16,633 bases of DNA. Origin: Gammaproteobacteria bacterium. Its GTDB lineage: Bacteria > Pseudomonadota > Gammaproteobacteria > Thiohalomonadales > Thiohalomonadaceae. The notes beneath the pieces are model-generated. The model searched no databases. It worked only from the letters and a program-made list of their open reading frames with translations, and had not been told where the DNA came from. The first letter of the stretch is position 1. Every line of letters begins with the position of its first letter. Positions 7,690 to 13,941 of this stretch are shown piece by piece. Location: NCBI GenBank assembly GCA_015232955.1, contig JADFYS010000011.1, positions 1 to 16,633 of the forward strand. The letters run 5' to 3'. Both the position numbers and the translations under genes were made by a program.

Positions 7690-9044
7690 ATTTTCACCCC
7701 TATTTCCGATTTGAGCTGCAACGGATTGCGCTCTGGGCCTCTGCCGCTGCGGTGATCGGCCTTCTTCTCGATCGGCTTGAGCTTTGTCTGCTCCTCACTT
7801 GTACGCTCTATCTCATCTGGCACCTCTACCACCTCAATCAACTCATTCTCTGGGCGAGCCAATCGGGACATCAGCAACTTCCCAACGGTAGCGGCGTCTG
7901 GGGCGAGGTAGAGTACCATCTTCGCAAAATGCACCGCGCCAGTTCCAAAAGAGAGTCGCGCCTTAATCGCCAGGTGAGGCGATTTCAACTGACCACCGCG
8001 TCCCTGCCTCTGGGGTTGGTCCTTCTGGGGCGCAACCGCACCATCGAGTGGTTTAATACCATGGCTGCAGAGCATCTCCGTCTGAATGAGAACTTACACC
8101 TGGGGCGTCAACTCGATAAGGTTCTGCGCGAACAGAATCTGGTAGATTGGTTAGAGGCGATCACCACCCAGCGGGAGACTCTCCTCTCCTCCCCTCTGGC
8201 CGAGGAGCAGATCCTTGAACTGAAACTCTCCATATTCTCCAAAAAAAGGGGGCTGCTGCTGATGCGGGATGTGACCCGTGAAAAAAACTTGCAGCAGATG
8301 CGTCAAGATTTTGTAACCAACGCCTCACATGAACTGAAGACACCATTAACTGTGATTAACGGCTATCTCGAAACACTCTGCGATGCCGAGATCGAACCGA
8401 CCCCCATCTGGCAAGAGCGTCTCAAGCGCTCTCTCAACCAGATGCAGGAACATTCACAGCGGATGAAACAGATCATCGACGATCTCCTCTATCTGTCACG
8501 GATGGAGAAAGAGGAGATAGAGCGCCACACCATCTGGCTCAACCCGGGAGCGATGATCCACGAGATTACCCGCGGAGCGCAGATGTTTGATAGTGAAAAA
8601 GAGCTACAGTTTTCGGTCTGTGTGCAACCAGAGCTGACGATGTTGGGTGACCCGGAGGAGATCTATAGTGTTATCAATAATCTAGTTACCAACGCCATTA
8701 AATACACCCCAAAAGGGGGGAAAATCACCATCATCTGGGAGAGCTGTCTTCTGCGCCAGACCCGGGTAAGCCAAGCGCTGTTAGAGGAGATCGGAGCGTG
8801 TGGCGGCTATCTCGCGGTAGAGGATAACGGTATCGGCATCGCCCCAATCCACCACTCCAGACTGACCGAACGCTTCTACCGTGTGGAGAGCAGGAGGTGT
8901 GGCGACACAGGCACCGGTCTCGGTCTCGCCATCGTCAAACATATTCTCAAACACCATGACTCGAGCCTCCATCTCAGGAGTCGACAGGGAGAAGGGAGCC
9001 TCTTCTTCTGCGGATTTCCGCTCAACCGCGTCTCTCATCGCTAA
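7686..9044 (+). CDS. phoR: Phosphate regulon sensor histidine kinase PhoR
   Basis: Membrane histidine kinase that phosphorylates PhoB when phosphate is scarce and is held off by PhoU/Pst when it is plentiful. Two membrane helices fill residues about 12-48 with almost no periplasmic loop, as in E. coli PhoR. Then come a basic linker (about 80-100), a PAS domain (about 100-195), the dimerisation/phospho-acceptor domain with H215 in NASHELKTPLTVINGYLE, and the ATPase domain with N-box NNLVTNAIKYT at 331-341, DNGIG at 380-384 and GTGLGL at 409-414. 452 aa, slightly longer than the E. coli protein. The start is TTG 7686, sharing four bases with the phoB stop. No better start exists nearby, and the N-terminus matches the family from its first residues. 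Confidence 0.95.
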   Translation: MNFHPYFRFELQRIALWASAAAVIGLLLDRLELCLLLTCTLYLIWHLYHLNQLILWASQSGHQQLPNGSGVWGEVEYHLRKMHRASSKRESRLNRQVRRFQLTTASLPLGLVLLGRNRTIEWFNTMAAEHLRLNENLHLGRQLDKVLREQNLVDWLEAITTQRETLLSSPLAEEQILELKLSIFSKKRGLLLMRDVTREKNLQQMRQDFVTNASHELKTPLTVINGYLETLCDAEIEPTPIWQERLKRSLNQMQEHSQRMKQIIDDLLYLSRMEKEEIERHTIWLNPGAMIHEITRGAQMFDSEKELQFSVCVQPELTMLGDPEEIYSVINNLVTNAIKYTPKGGKITIIWESCLLRQTRVSQALLEEIGACGGYLAVEDNGIGIAPIHHSRLTERFYRVESRRCGDTGTGLGLAIVKHILKHHDSSLHLRSRQGEGSLFFCGFPLNRVSHR

Positions 9045-9047
9045 TCC

Positions 9048-9062
9048 GGGTAACGCTTACCC
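9048..9062 (+). terminator. Small hairpin after phoR
   Basis: GGGTAA (9048-9053) pairs with TTACCC (9057-9062) over a 3-nt loop, 3 nt after the phoR stop. No T-tract follows, so it is at best a weak terminator or an mRNA 3' end stabiliser. Confidence 0.3.
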
Positions 9063-9078
9063 CTGCTCTAACCCCTTG

Positions 9079-9129
9079 CTGTCACCAGACTTTAGGTCTA
9101 TGATCACCGCTCTGTAACATTTCGGTAAT
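9079..9129 (+). promoter_or_regulatory. Five-unit PhoB box array upstream of the Na/Pi transporter
   Basis: Seven-base units recur exactly every 11 bp: CTGTCAC (9079-9085, a perfect half-site), CTTTAGG (9090-9096), TGATCAC (9101-9107), CTGTAAC (9112-9118) and CGGTAAT (9123-9129). All five keep T at the fourth place. The last two form a good Pho box. A -10-like AATATT follows at 9142-9147. This strongly suggests direct activation by PhoB, encoded just upstream. Confidence 0.75.
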
Positions 9130-9150
9130 ATTGAATTCATCAATATTGAA
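9127..9150. promoter_or_regulatory. AATATTGA palindrome overlapping the promoter
   Basis: AATATTGA (9127-9134) and TCAATATT (9140-9147) form a perfect 8-bp inverted repeat with a 5-bp centre. The nine-base word AATATTGAA also repeats directly at 9127-9135 and 9142-9150. It overlaps the last PhoB half-site and the likely -10, where a second regulator could act. It may also be chance in AT-rich promoter DNA. Confidence 0.35.
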
Positions 9151-9188
9151 CGCATAACAACACAGCTGCTATCAAACGGGGCGTAACT

Positions 9189-10985
9189 ATGTATTATAAA
9201 AAACTATTTCTGGCAGGGATCTTCGCAGTCCTCGCCTACGGCTTCTGGATAAGTTCAGATTTTAAGGTCATCGCTGCTGGCGTCGCCATCTTTCTTGCCG
9301 GAATGCTCGCCCTTGAAGAGGGGTTCCGTGCCTTTACCGGGGGTATTCTTGAAAAGATCCTGAAGAGGACCACCGATACCCTCTGGAAAAGTATCAGCTT
9401 CGGCGTGGTCTCCACCACCATTATGCAGTCAAGCTCACTGGTGTCGGTCATCACGATCTCCTTCCTCAGCGCCGGACTTATCGGCTTAACTGCAGGTATC
9501 GGCATCATCTTTGGTGCCAACCTCGGAACCACCACCGGTGCCTGGCTGGTGGCCGGCTTTGGACTTAAAGTCAAGATCTCCGCCTATGCGATGCCGATGC
9601 TGGTATTCGGGGTGATCCTGATGTTCCAGAACTCGAAAGCGATGAAGGGGGTAGGCTCTATTCTCACCGGTCTCGGTTTTCTCTTTCTCGGTATCCACTA
9701 CATGAAAGAGGGGTTTGAGGCCTTTAAAGATACGATCAACCTGACTGAATACGCCATGCCGGGCTTTATGGGGTTGGTAGTATTCACTCTAATCGGTATG
9801 TCAGCGACCGTAATTATGCAGTCGAGTCACGCCACCCTCACCCTGATTATCACCGCCCTTGCTGCACAGCAGATCACCTATGAGAATGCCCTCGCCCTCG
9901 CCATCGGCGCCAATATCGGGACCACCATCACCGCCATTATCGGATCCCTCAGCGCCAATGAGATGGGTAAACGGCTGGCGGGAGCGCACCTGTTGTTCAA
10001 TGTCGCCACCGGGTTTATCGCCATCGCCCTGATGGCGCAGTTTGTGGTCGCTGTCGATTCAGTCAGCAGTTTTGTCGGCATCGCCCCGGACAACTACACC
10101 CTCAAGCTGGCGGTGTTTCACACCATCTTCAATTTGGTGGGTATCATCGTCATGATTCCGTTTATTCCGAAGATGGTCACCCTGCTCAACCGAGTCTTCA
10201 GGGCACCCAAAAGAAATATTGCCGCACCACGCTATCTCGACTCCGCCTCTGCCGAATTTCCAGACTCTGCAGTAGAGGCGCTGCGCAAAGAGTGCGGTCA
10301 TCTCTATGAGAATGGCCGGGATCTGATGATGCGGAGCTTTGTCATCACCGAAGAGGATCTCGACCCTGACAAGGAGTTAAGCAAGGTTCCCCTGAAGAGA
10401 TCCGCAAAAGAGGATTTTGATTTTGACCAAGTCTACACCGAAACCATTAAAAACCTCTTTAGTGCCATTATTGAGTTTATCTCCAAGGCCCAGTTTTCAT
10501 GGCAGGAGAGTCAGTCTGAGGCGCTGCACTGGCTGCGTGATGCGAGCCGGGGTCTGGTGGAGGCGATTAAAGATGTCAAACATCTGCGCAAAAACTACAC
10601 CATCTATATCCACTCCGATAACCCTCATATTCGCGAACAGTACCTCAGTATCCGTGAGCAGATTGCGACCATTCTGCAAGAGATGGAGGAGATTCGCAAT
10701 GAACCGGACAATGACCTCGGCATCCTCTCTCTCGACCAGTTAAAGGTTCAGGTAGATGAAGCGGACACCTACCTTAACAACCAGGTTGACACCCTGATTC
10801 GTGAAGGAAAAATCACACCTGAGATGGGGACATCGCTGATGAATGACACCGCCTACGCCTACGATATTGCGACAAAACTGATCGCTGTCGGTGGTTCACT
10901 CTTCCGTGCGCCAGATCCTGATACCACCAGCATCGAGCACGCCCTGGCACTGGATGAAGATGAGTTGGGCGAGGCGATGAAATAG
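9189..10985 (+). CDS. Na/Pi cotransporter family protein with C-terminal PhoU-like domain
   Basis: Sodium-coupled phosphate transporter of the NptA/SLC34-like family (Na_Pi_cotrans repeats), inner membrane. The two inverted repeats carry the paired signature motifs: QSSS at residues 80-83 with GANLGTT at 109-115, and QSSH at 211-214 with GANIGTT at 240-246. Hydrophobic helices run to about residue 335. The remaining residues (about 350-590) are helical and charged, matching the PhoU-like tail of the long bacterial form. Length of 598 aa is normal for that form. ATG 9189 is the first start after the PhoB array. It is 144 nt downstream of phoR but has its own promoter, so it is likely a separate PhoB-activated gene. 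The QSSH instead of a second QSSS is a minor variation. Some family members in bacteria export rather than import Pi; direction is not visible here. Confidence 0.92.
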   Translation: MYYKKLFLAGIFAVLAYGFWISSDFKVIAAGVAIFLAGMLALEEGFRAFTGGILEKILKRTTDTLWKSISFGVVSTTIMQSSSLVSVITISFLSAGLIGLTAGIGIIFGANLGTTTGAWLVAGFGLKVKISAYAMPMLVFGVILMFQNSKAMKGVGSILTGLGFLFLGIHYMKEGFEAFKDTINLTEYAMPGFMGLVVFTLIGMSATVIMQSSHATLTLIITALAAQQITYENALALAIGANIGTTITAIIGSLSANEMGKRLAGAHLLFNVATGFIAIALMAQFVVAVDSVSSFVGIAPDNYTLKLAVFHTIFNLVGIIVMIPFIPKMVTLLNRVFRAPKRNIAAPRYLDSASAEFPDSAVEALRKECGHLYENGRDLMMRSFVITEEDLDPDKELSKVPLKRSAKEDFDFDQVYTETIKNLFSAIIEFISKAQFSWQESQSEALHWLRDASRGLVEAIKDVKHLRKNYTIYIHSDNPHIREQYLSIREQIATILQEMEEIRNEPDNDLGILSLDQLKVQVDEADTYLNNQVDTLIREGKITPEMGTSLMNDTAYAYDIATKLIAVGGSLFRAPDPDTTSIEHALALDEDELGEAMK

Positions 10986-10994
10986 AGGTATCAT

Positions 10995-11072
10995 CTGCTT
11001 CTGACACCCATTCGAAGCAGCCTTGGGGCATTCCCCATCTTCTCCGGCCAATATACCTACACTAGCCGGAGA
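10995..11072. repeat. Two inverted repeats downstream of the Na/Pi transporter
   Basis: CTGCTTC (10995-11001) pairs with GAAGCAG (11014-11020) over 12 nt. TCTCCGGC (11041-11048) pairs with GCCGGAGA (11065-11072) over 16 nt. Neither has a T-tract. They could protect the 3' end of the transporter mRNA or bind protein. No coding potential is seen here. Confidence 0.45.
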
Positions 11073-11106
11073 TTGTGGTAGGATCTGTCGGTAACAGAAA
11101 ATGACT

Positions 11107-11138
11107 GAGGTGGGCTGGCAACAACAGCCCGCCTCTTT
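11107..11138 (+). terminator. Rho-independent terminator-like hairpin
   Basis: GAGGTGGGCTG (11107-11117) pairs with CAGCCCGCCTC (11125-11135) with one G-T wobble and a 7-nt loop, followed by only three T residues. It most likely ends the Na/Pi transporter transcript, 120 nt after its stop. It stands 38 nt before the next start codon, so leaky readthrough could feed the small gene. Confidence 0.6.
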
Positions 11139-11176
11139 AACTACAGCGTAATTAACCTAGTTCTAAGGTGGTTCAA

Positions 11177-11416
11177 ATGGCATCGCATACGATGAGTGAA
11201 GTGGTACAGAAGATCCTTGGTGAAGATGAGAAGGTGAACTGCGAAAAGAAGAAGTGCGTCAAAAGTGTTCTAAAAAAGCTGAAGAAGAAAGAGAAAGAGC
11301 TGATTAGCGAACTGCAAAATGAAACCAGTGATAAAAGATCCAAAAAACTGAGCCGTACGATTAAGGTGATCCATGCCCAGCGCAAAAAGGGGCTTAAGAC
11401 CCTGAAAAAGATGTAG
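11177..11416 (+). CDS. Small lysine-rich protein of unknown function
   Basis: A 79-residue protein that I do not recognise. It has a convincing ribosome site, AAGGTGG at 11165-11171, five nt before ATG 11177; a GTG at 11168 lies inside that site and is rejected. About 21 of 79 residues are lysine, with further arginines, and glutamates are spaced between them. The centre (about 23-50) and the end are predicted long helices, possibly coiled coil. There are two cysteines, C22 and C27, and no signal peptide or membrane segment. Strong basicity suggests binding to a polyanion such as nucleic acid or polyphosphate, which is inference. It lies between the PhoB-controlled transporter and the FHA-phosphatase gene, converging on the latter with an 8-nt gap and no visible shared terminator. 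Confidence 0.7.
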   Translation: MASHTMSEVVQKILGEDEKVNCEKKKCVKSVLKKLKKKEKELISELQNETSDKRSKKLSRTIKVIHAQRKKGLKTLKKM

Positions 11417-11424
11417 GGCGCGCT

Positions 11425-12867
11425 CTACTCGATACGGTTTATCACTTCGGTCAAAGGCTCGGCGTGATAACGGAAGGGGTAAGCCGTATCCTCAATTAGG
11501 GTTATCGTCCCGACCCAATCTTGGCCGCTAGAGAAGACGACATGGTGGTTATCGATGCCACCGATATTGGTCCAGATTGTATCCTCTGCGGAGTAGGGGG
11601 TGTGTCCCACCACCAGAGCCGCATCTTTATCAACCCCCAGAGTCTTGCGCAGCCGCTTCACATCACCCTGCTTGTAACCGGTGCCCCGGCTCGAGGTGTA
11701 GAGTCGGGTGCGATTCAACTCTGTACACAGCTTGCTCCCCTGTTCGATATTAATCAGATCCTCAAGGGTCACGGTTGAGGTGGGGGGTGCTGCATGGCTA
11801 ATGATCACCCGCTTGTTATAGGCGAGATAGGGTAGACGCTGATAGTAGGTTTTCATCTCCTGCAGATACTCGTCGCCCCGACACTGCTTCAGCGTCTTCT
11901 CCCAGACGATCCCTTGCGGAACCCCCCCTTTGGCAAAATCATCATCAAAGCTGTCATGATTGCCGCGAAGGTAGTAGAGCTGTTTAGGGAAGGCGAGCTT
12001 TAGCTTAAAGATAAAGTCCATCATCAACATAGAACTCTCCATCTCACCGTAGAGTCCCTCCTCCTCTGGATGGACCGCATCCCCCAGAATCACCACCACC
12101 CCATCGCCACTCTCCAGCGCCTCAAGGTGGTGGTTCTGGCTTAGAATTGCGAGCAGGTTATCGAGTTTGGCATGAAGATCACCGATGATGATCACCCGCT
12201 TGCGCTGCTTTGCCAGCTCTACCACCCCCCCCGGCTTCTGCTCGAGGTTCAAAGGACGATGAACCTCTCTCTCCATAACAGCATTTACCGCCTGTATTAG
12301 AGAGAGGGCATCTGCTGGCGTTTGAAGCTCAATCTTGCCACCAAAGATCTCTTTGAGCCGCTCCAGCCTCCGAAAGCGGAGCTTGAGGATTCGGTTTGCC
12401 TTCTTCTCTTTAATTAACGGGGCGACGCAGCTTCCGAGATCAGTTGCGTGGTTTTTCAGCTCAACCCCGCCGTTATGTTGACTGATACTGAGGTGGCGGC
12501 TAGAGATATAGGAGGGGATAGCGAAGAACGCCTTCTGCAGGGGATCATCACGACTCAGGAGCAGGGTTTCACCCTCATCAAGACGGATAAACCCCGCTAC
12601 ATCATTGTAGTAGGTGTCCGGGTCAAAGATGATATAGAATTTAAATACCCTCTTCTCCTCTTCGGTGATAATAATCGGTTCGGGGTAGATGTGAAGCTCT
12701 TTTCCTTTCGGCCCAAGATTGATCTGCAACGGGTAGTCACGGTTGGTGACGCGAATCTTTTTCGAACCAAGGTGGTAGGAGTCTTTGATCTCGACCTCTT
12801 CACACTCGTTCAGCCCCTCAAAGGTGTCCATCAGCCGCTTAATAAAACCTTTTTCCGCTTTTGCCAT
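11425..12867 (-). CDS. FHA domain fused to PPP-type metallophosphatase
   Basis: A 480-aa two-domain protein, cytosolic. The N-terminal part (about 80-150) looks like an FHA phosphothreonine-binding domain: LLLSRDD at 102-108, SSRHLSI at 122-128 (the conserved S-R-H) and NHATDLGS at 139-146. The C-terminal part (about 220-465) has the metal ligands of calcineurin-like phosphatases: GDLH at 229-232, GDAVHPEEEG at 262-271, RGNHDS at 301-306, ISHAAPP at 356-362 and GHTP at 421-424. It departs from standard PPP enzymes in GDxHG (A for the last G) and in lacking the DRG after the second motif. ATG 12867 is chosen because GAGGAG stands 7 nt upstream; GTG 12882 would be a longer form. It follows the P-loop gene by 4 nt, clearly one operon. 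Substrate may be a protein, nucleotide or nucleic-acid end. The FHA call rests on motifs only. Confidence 0.8.
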   Translation of the reverse strand: MAKAEKGFIKRLMDTFEGLNECEEVEIKDSYHLGSKKIRVTNRDYPLQINLGPKGKELHIYPEPIIITEEEKRVFKFYIIFDPDTYYNDVAGFIRLDEGETLLLSRDDPLQKAFFAIPSYISSRHLSISQHNGGVELKNHATDLGSCVAPLIKEKKANRILKLRFRRLERLKEIFGGKIELQTPADALSLIQAVNAVMEREVHRPLNLEQKPGGVVELAKQRKRVIIIGDLHAKLDNLLAILSQNHHLEALESGDGVVVILGDAVHPEEEGLYGEMESSMLMMDFIFKLKLAFPKQLYYLRGNHDSFDDDFAKGGVPQGIVWEKTLKQCRGDEYLQEMKTYYQRLPYLAYNKRVIISHAAPPTSTVTLEDLINIEQGSKLCTELNRTRLYTSSRGTGYKQGDVKRLRKTLGVDKDAALVVGHTPYSAEDTIWTNIGGIDNHHVVFSSGQDWVGTITLIEDTAYPFRYHAEPLTEVINRIE

Positions 12868-12871
12868 CGAA

Positions 12872-13483
12872 CTACTCCTCACTCAAGCCGATAATCTGCT
12901 CAGGTTGGGCATCAATATCCTTGCGCAGATAGCAATAAACACCCTGCTGCTGCAGGTGGTGACCTATCAACATATAGGCCTCACACTGTCGTCGAATCAG
13001 CTGCTCATCGATGGCAGAGTCGACGACATGGGTCCCCTTCCCCCTCCTCTTGAGACGACGGTTGAAGATCTCCTCTGCCGGAGGCAGCAGAAACTCAAAG
13101 ACATAGCGCTTGCGCCAGTTGACCTGATAAAAACGGTGTTTCTCCGGTGGAATCTGCACCCGCTCATAGGCGATGGTCGGCGACTGCTCTAGCGCAATCC
13201 ACTCTTGATCAAAGACGGCATAAGCATCTTCGTGGTCTGTATAGGGGATGCCAAGATGAACCTGGCGTGGACGAAGCGAGAGACTCTGTGCAGTCCACCA
13301 CTTATTGAATGAGAGGTCAATATAGCCCTCATCAGGCCAGCCGTTAAGTCTCTCCACCAGTGTGCTTTTACCGCAACCGGGAGGACCGGTGACCAAAAGC
13401 TGACGAAAGGTGATATCGCCAGGAAAAGAGATCCCTTTAATCTGTTGCAGATCCGGGATCGGTTTGAGTGTAAGTTTGACCAT
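12872..13483 (-). CDS. P-loop kinase-like ATP-binding protein, partner of the FHA-phosphatase
   Basis: A 203-aa protein with a clear Walker A, GPPGCGKST at residues 33-41, after a short N-terminal extension. Residues 130-149 (EFLLPP, then NRRLKRRG) resemble the lid region of guanylate-kinase-type enzymes (LPP then RRL-RG), so a small-molecule or polynucleotide kinase is more likely than an AAA motor. A Walker B-like strand GYIDLSF is at 53-59. No membrane segment is present. Start ATG 13483 has AAGAGAAG just upstream. The stop is 4 nt before the FHA-phosphatase start, so the two are co-translated and probably act together. The pairing of a P-loop kinase with a PPP phosphatase recalls bacterial Pnkp, where both are in one chain, but no ligase domain is present. 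Function is inferred and unproven. Confidence 0.72.
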   Translation of the reverse strand: MVKLTLKPIPDLQQIKGISFPGDITFRQLLVTGPPGCGKSTLVERLNGWPDEGYIDLSFNKWWTAQSLSLRPRQVHLGIPYTDHEDAYAVFDQEWIALEQSPTIAYERVQIPPEKHRFYQVNWRKRYVFEFLLPPAEEIFNRRLKRRGKGTHVVDSAIDEQLIRRQCEAYMLIGHHLQQQGVYCYLRKDIDAQPEQIIGLSEE

Positions 13484-13503
13484 AAACTTCTCTTATCTGC
13501 CGT

Positions 13504-13524
13504 GTTCGCTCAGCGGCGAACCCC
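13504..13524. repeat. GTTCGC hairpin, copy 1
   Basis: GTTCGC (13504-13509) pairs with GCGAAC (13516-13521) around TCAGCG, followed by CCC. It closely matches the hairpin at 13899-13922 (same arms, loop with CAGC in common), at the opposite end of the intergenic region, and lies about 20 bp before the kinase start on the minus strand. Confidence 0.55.
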
Positions 13525-13567
13525 TGGCAGTCGTAATTATTCAGATGTACAGGACAGCCAGTAGTCA

Positions 13568-13632
13568 GTCACTCCCGCAGAGGCGGAAGTCCGGTTACGG
13601 TGGCTCTGAACTCCCCCTTGCGCGGGAGTGAC
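13568..13632. repeat. Inverted repeat of the CACTCCCGC dispersed family
   Basis: GTCACTCCCGC (13568-13578) and GCGGGAGTGAC (13622-13632) are a perfect 11-bp inverted repeat 43 bp apart. The left arm continues AGAGGCGGAAGTCC, itself a near-hairpin. This matches the look of a widespread intergenic repeat in proteobacteria (CACTCCCGC-n-GGCGGGAGTC type); the family call is from memory. Confidence 0.55.
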
Positions 13633-13763
13633 GGTCGTATGTGGATAGCGATAGCAGATCACACCCTCTCCTGAATAGTTCGCAGCAACCATAATTCAAG
13701 ACGCCTCAAGCTGCCTTCTTCTCATTCCACGCTCTGCGTAGAGGTGAATACCGCTCTCGGCCA

Positions 13764-13816
13764 AAAACAACTCTCTCAGGAGAGCCATCTCCTGGTTTCA
13801 CGGAAGTAGTTGTTTT
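13764..13816 (-). terminator. Nested hairpin, candidate terminator for pit
   Basis: AAAACAACT (13764-13772) pairs perfectly with AGTTGTTTT (13808-13816). Inside it CAGGAG (13777-13782) pairs with CTCCTG (13789-13794). Read on the minus strand, the outer 3' arm ends in TTGTTTTT, so it resembles an intrinsic terminator about 125 nt after the pit stop. Confidence 0.45.
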
Positions 13817-13854
13817 AACGGATCGATTCTGCGCTGATTGAAGTTCTGTATCGA

Positions 13855-13876
13855 TTCCCACGCAGAAGCGTGGGAA
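13855..13876. repeat. TTCCCACGC hairpin (REP-like dispersed repeat)
   Basis: TTCCCACGC (13855-13863) and GCGTGGGAA (13868-13876) pair perfectly around AGAA. The CCCACGC-n-GCGTGGG core is a common REP-like element in beta- and gammaproteobacteria. A decayed relative with CCACGCTCTGCGT lies near 13726-13738. Confidence 0.6.
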
Positions 13877-13898
13877 CCAGAATGCGTCTCTTAGTAAC

Positions 13899-13922
13899 GG
13901 GGTTCGCACAGCAGCGAACCCC
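13899..13922. repeat. GTTCGC hairpin, copy 2
   Basis: GGGGTTCGC (13899-13907) and GCGAACCCC (13914-13922) pair perfectly around ACAGCA. It is the fuller version of the hairpin at 13504-13524 and lies 19 bp after the pit stop, where it could stabilise or help end the transcript. No T-tract follows on either strand. Confidence 0.6.
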
Positions 13923-13941
13923 GACTCCAGTTACAGCAATC

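Larger units (their letters stand above)
13484..13941. other. Hairpin-rich intergenic region between pit and the kinase/phosphatase operon
   Basis: About 460 bp without a credible gene. It holds at least five inverted repeats (listed separately), two of them similar to each other and placed near the two ends. All flanking genes are on the minus strand, so it must contain the end of the pit transcript and the start of the kinase/phosphatase one. I cannot assign a clear -35/-10 pair. Confidence 0.6.

Noticed and set aside
12448..12894. 148-aa open frame on the plus strand
   Set aside because: Antisense to the FHA part of the FHA-phosphatase gene; no motif or ribosome site.
13706..13909. 67-aa open frame on the minus strand
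   Set aside because: Made of repeat-element DNA, including the TTCCCACGC hairpin; no ribosome site.
13484..13941. CRISPR array
   Set aside because: The repeats are a mix of different hairpins with irregular spacing, not one direct repeat with regular spacers.
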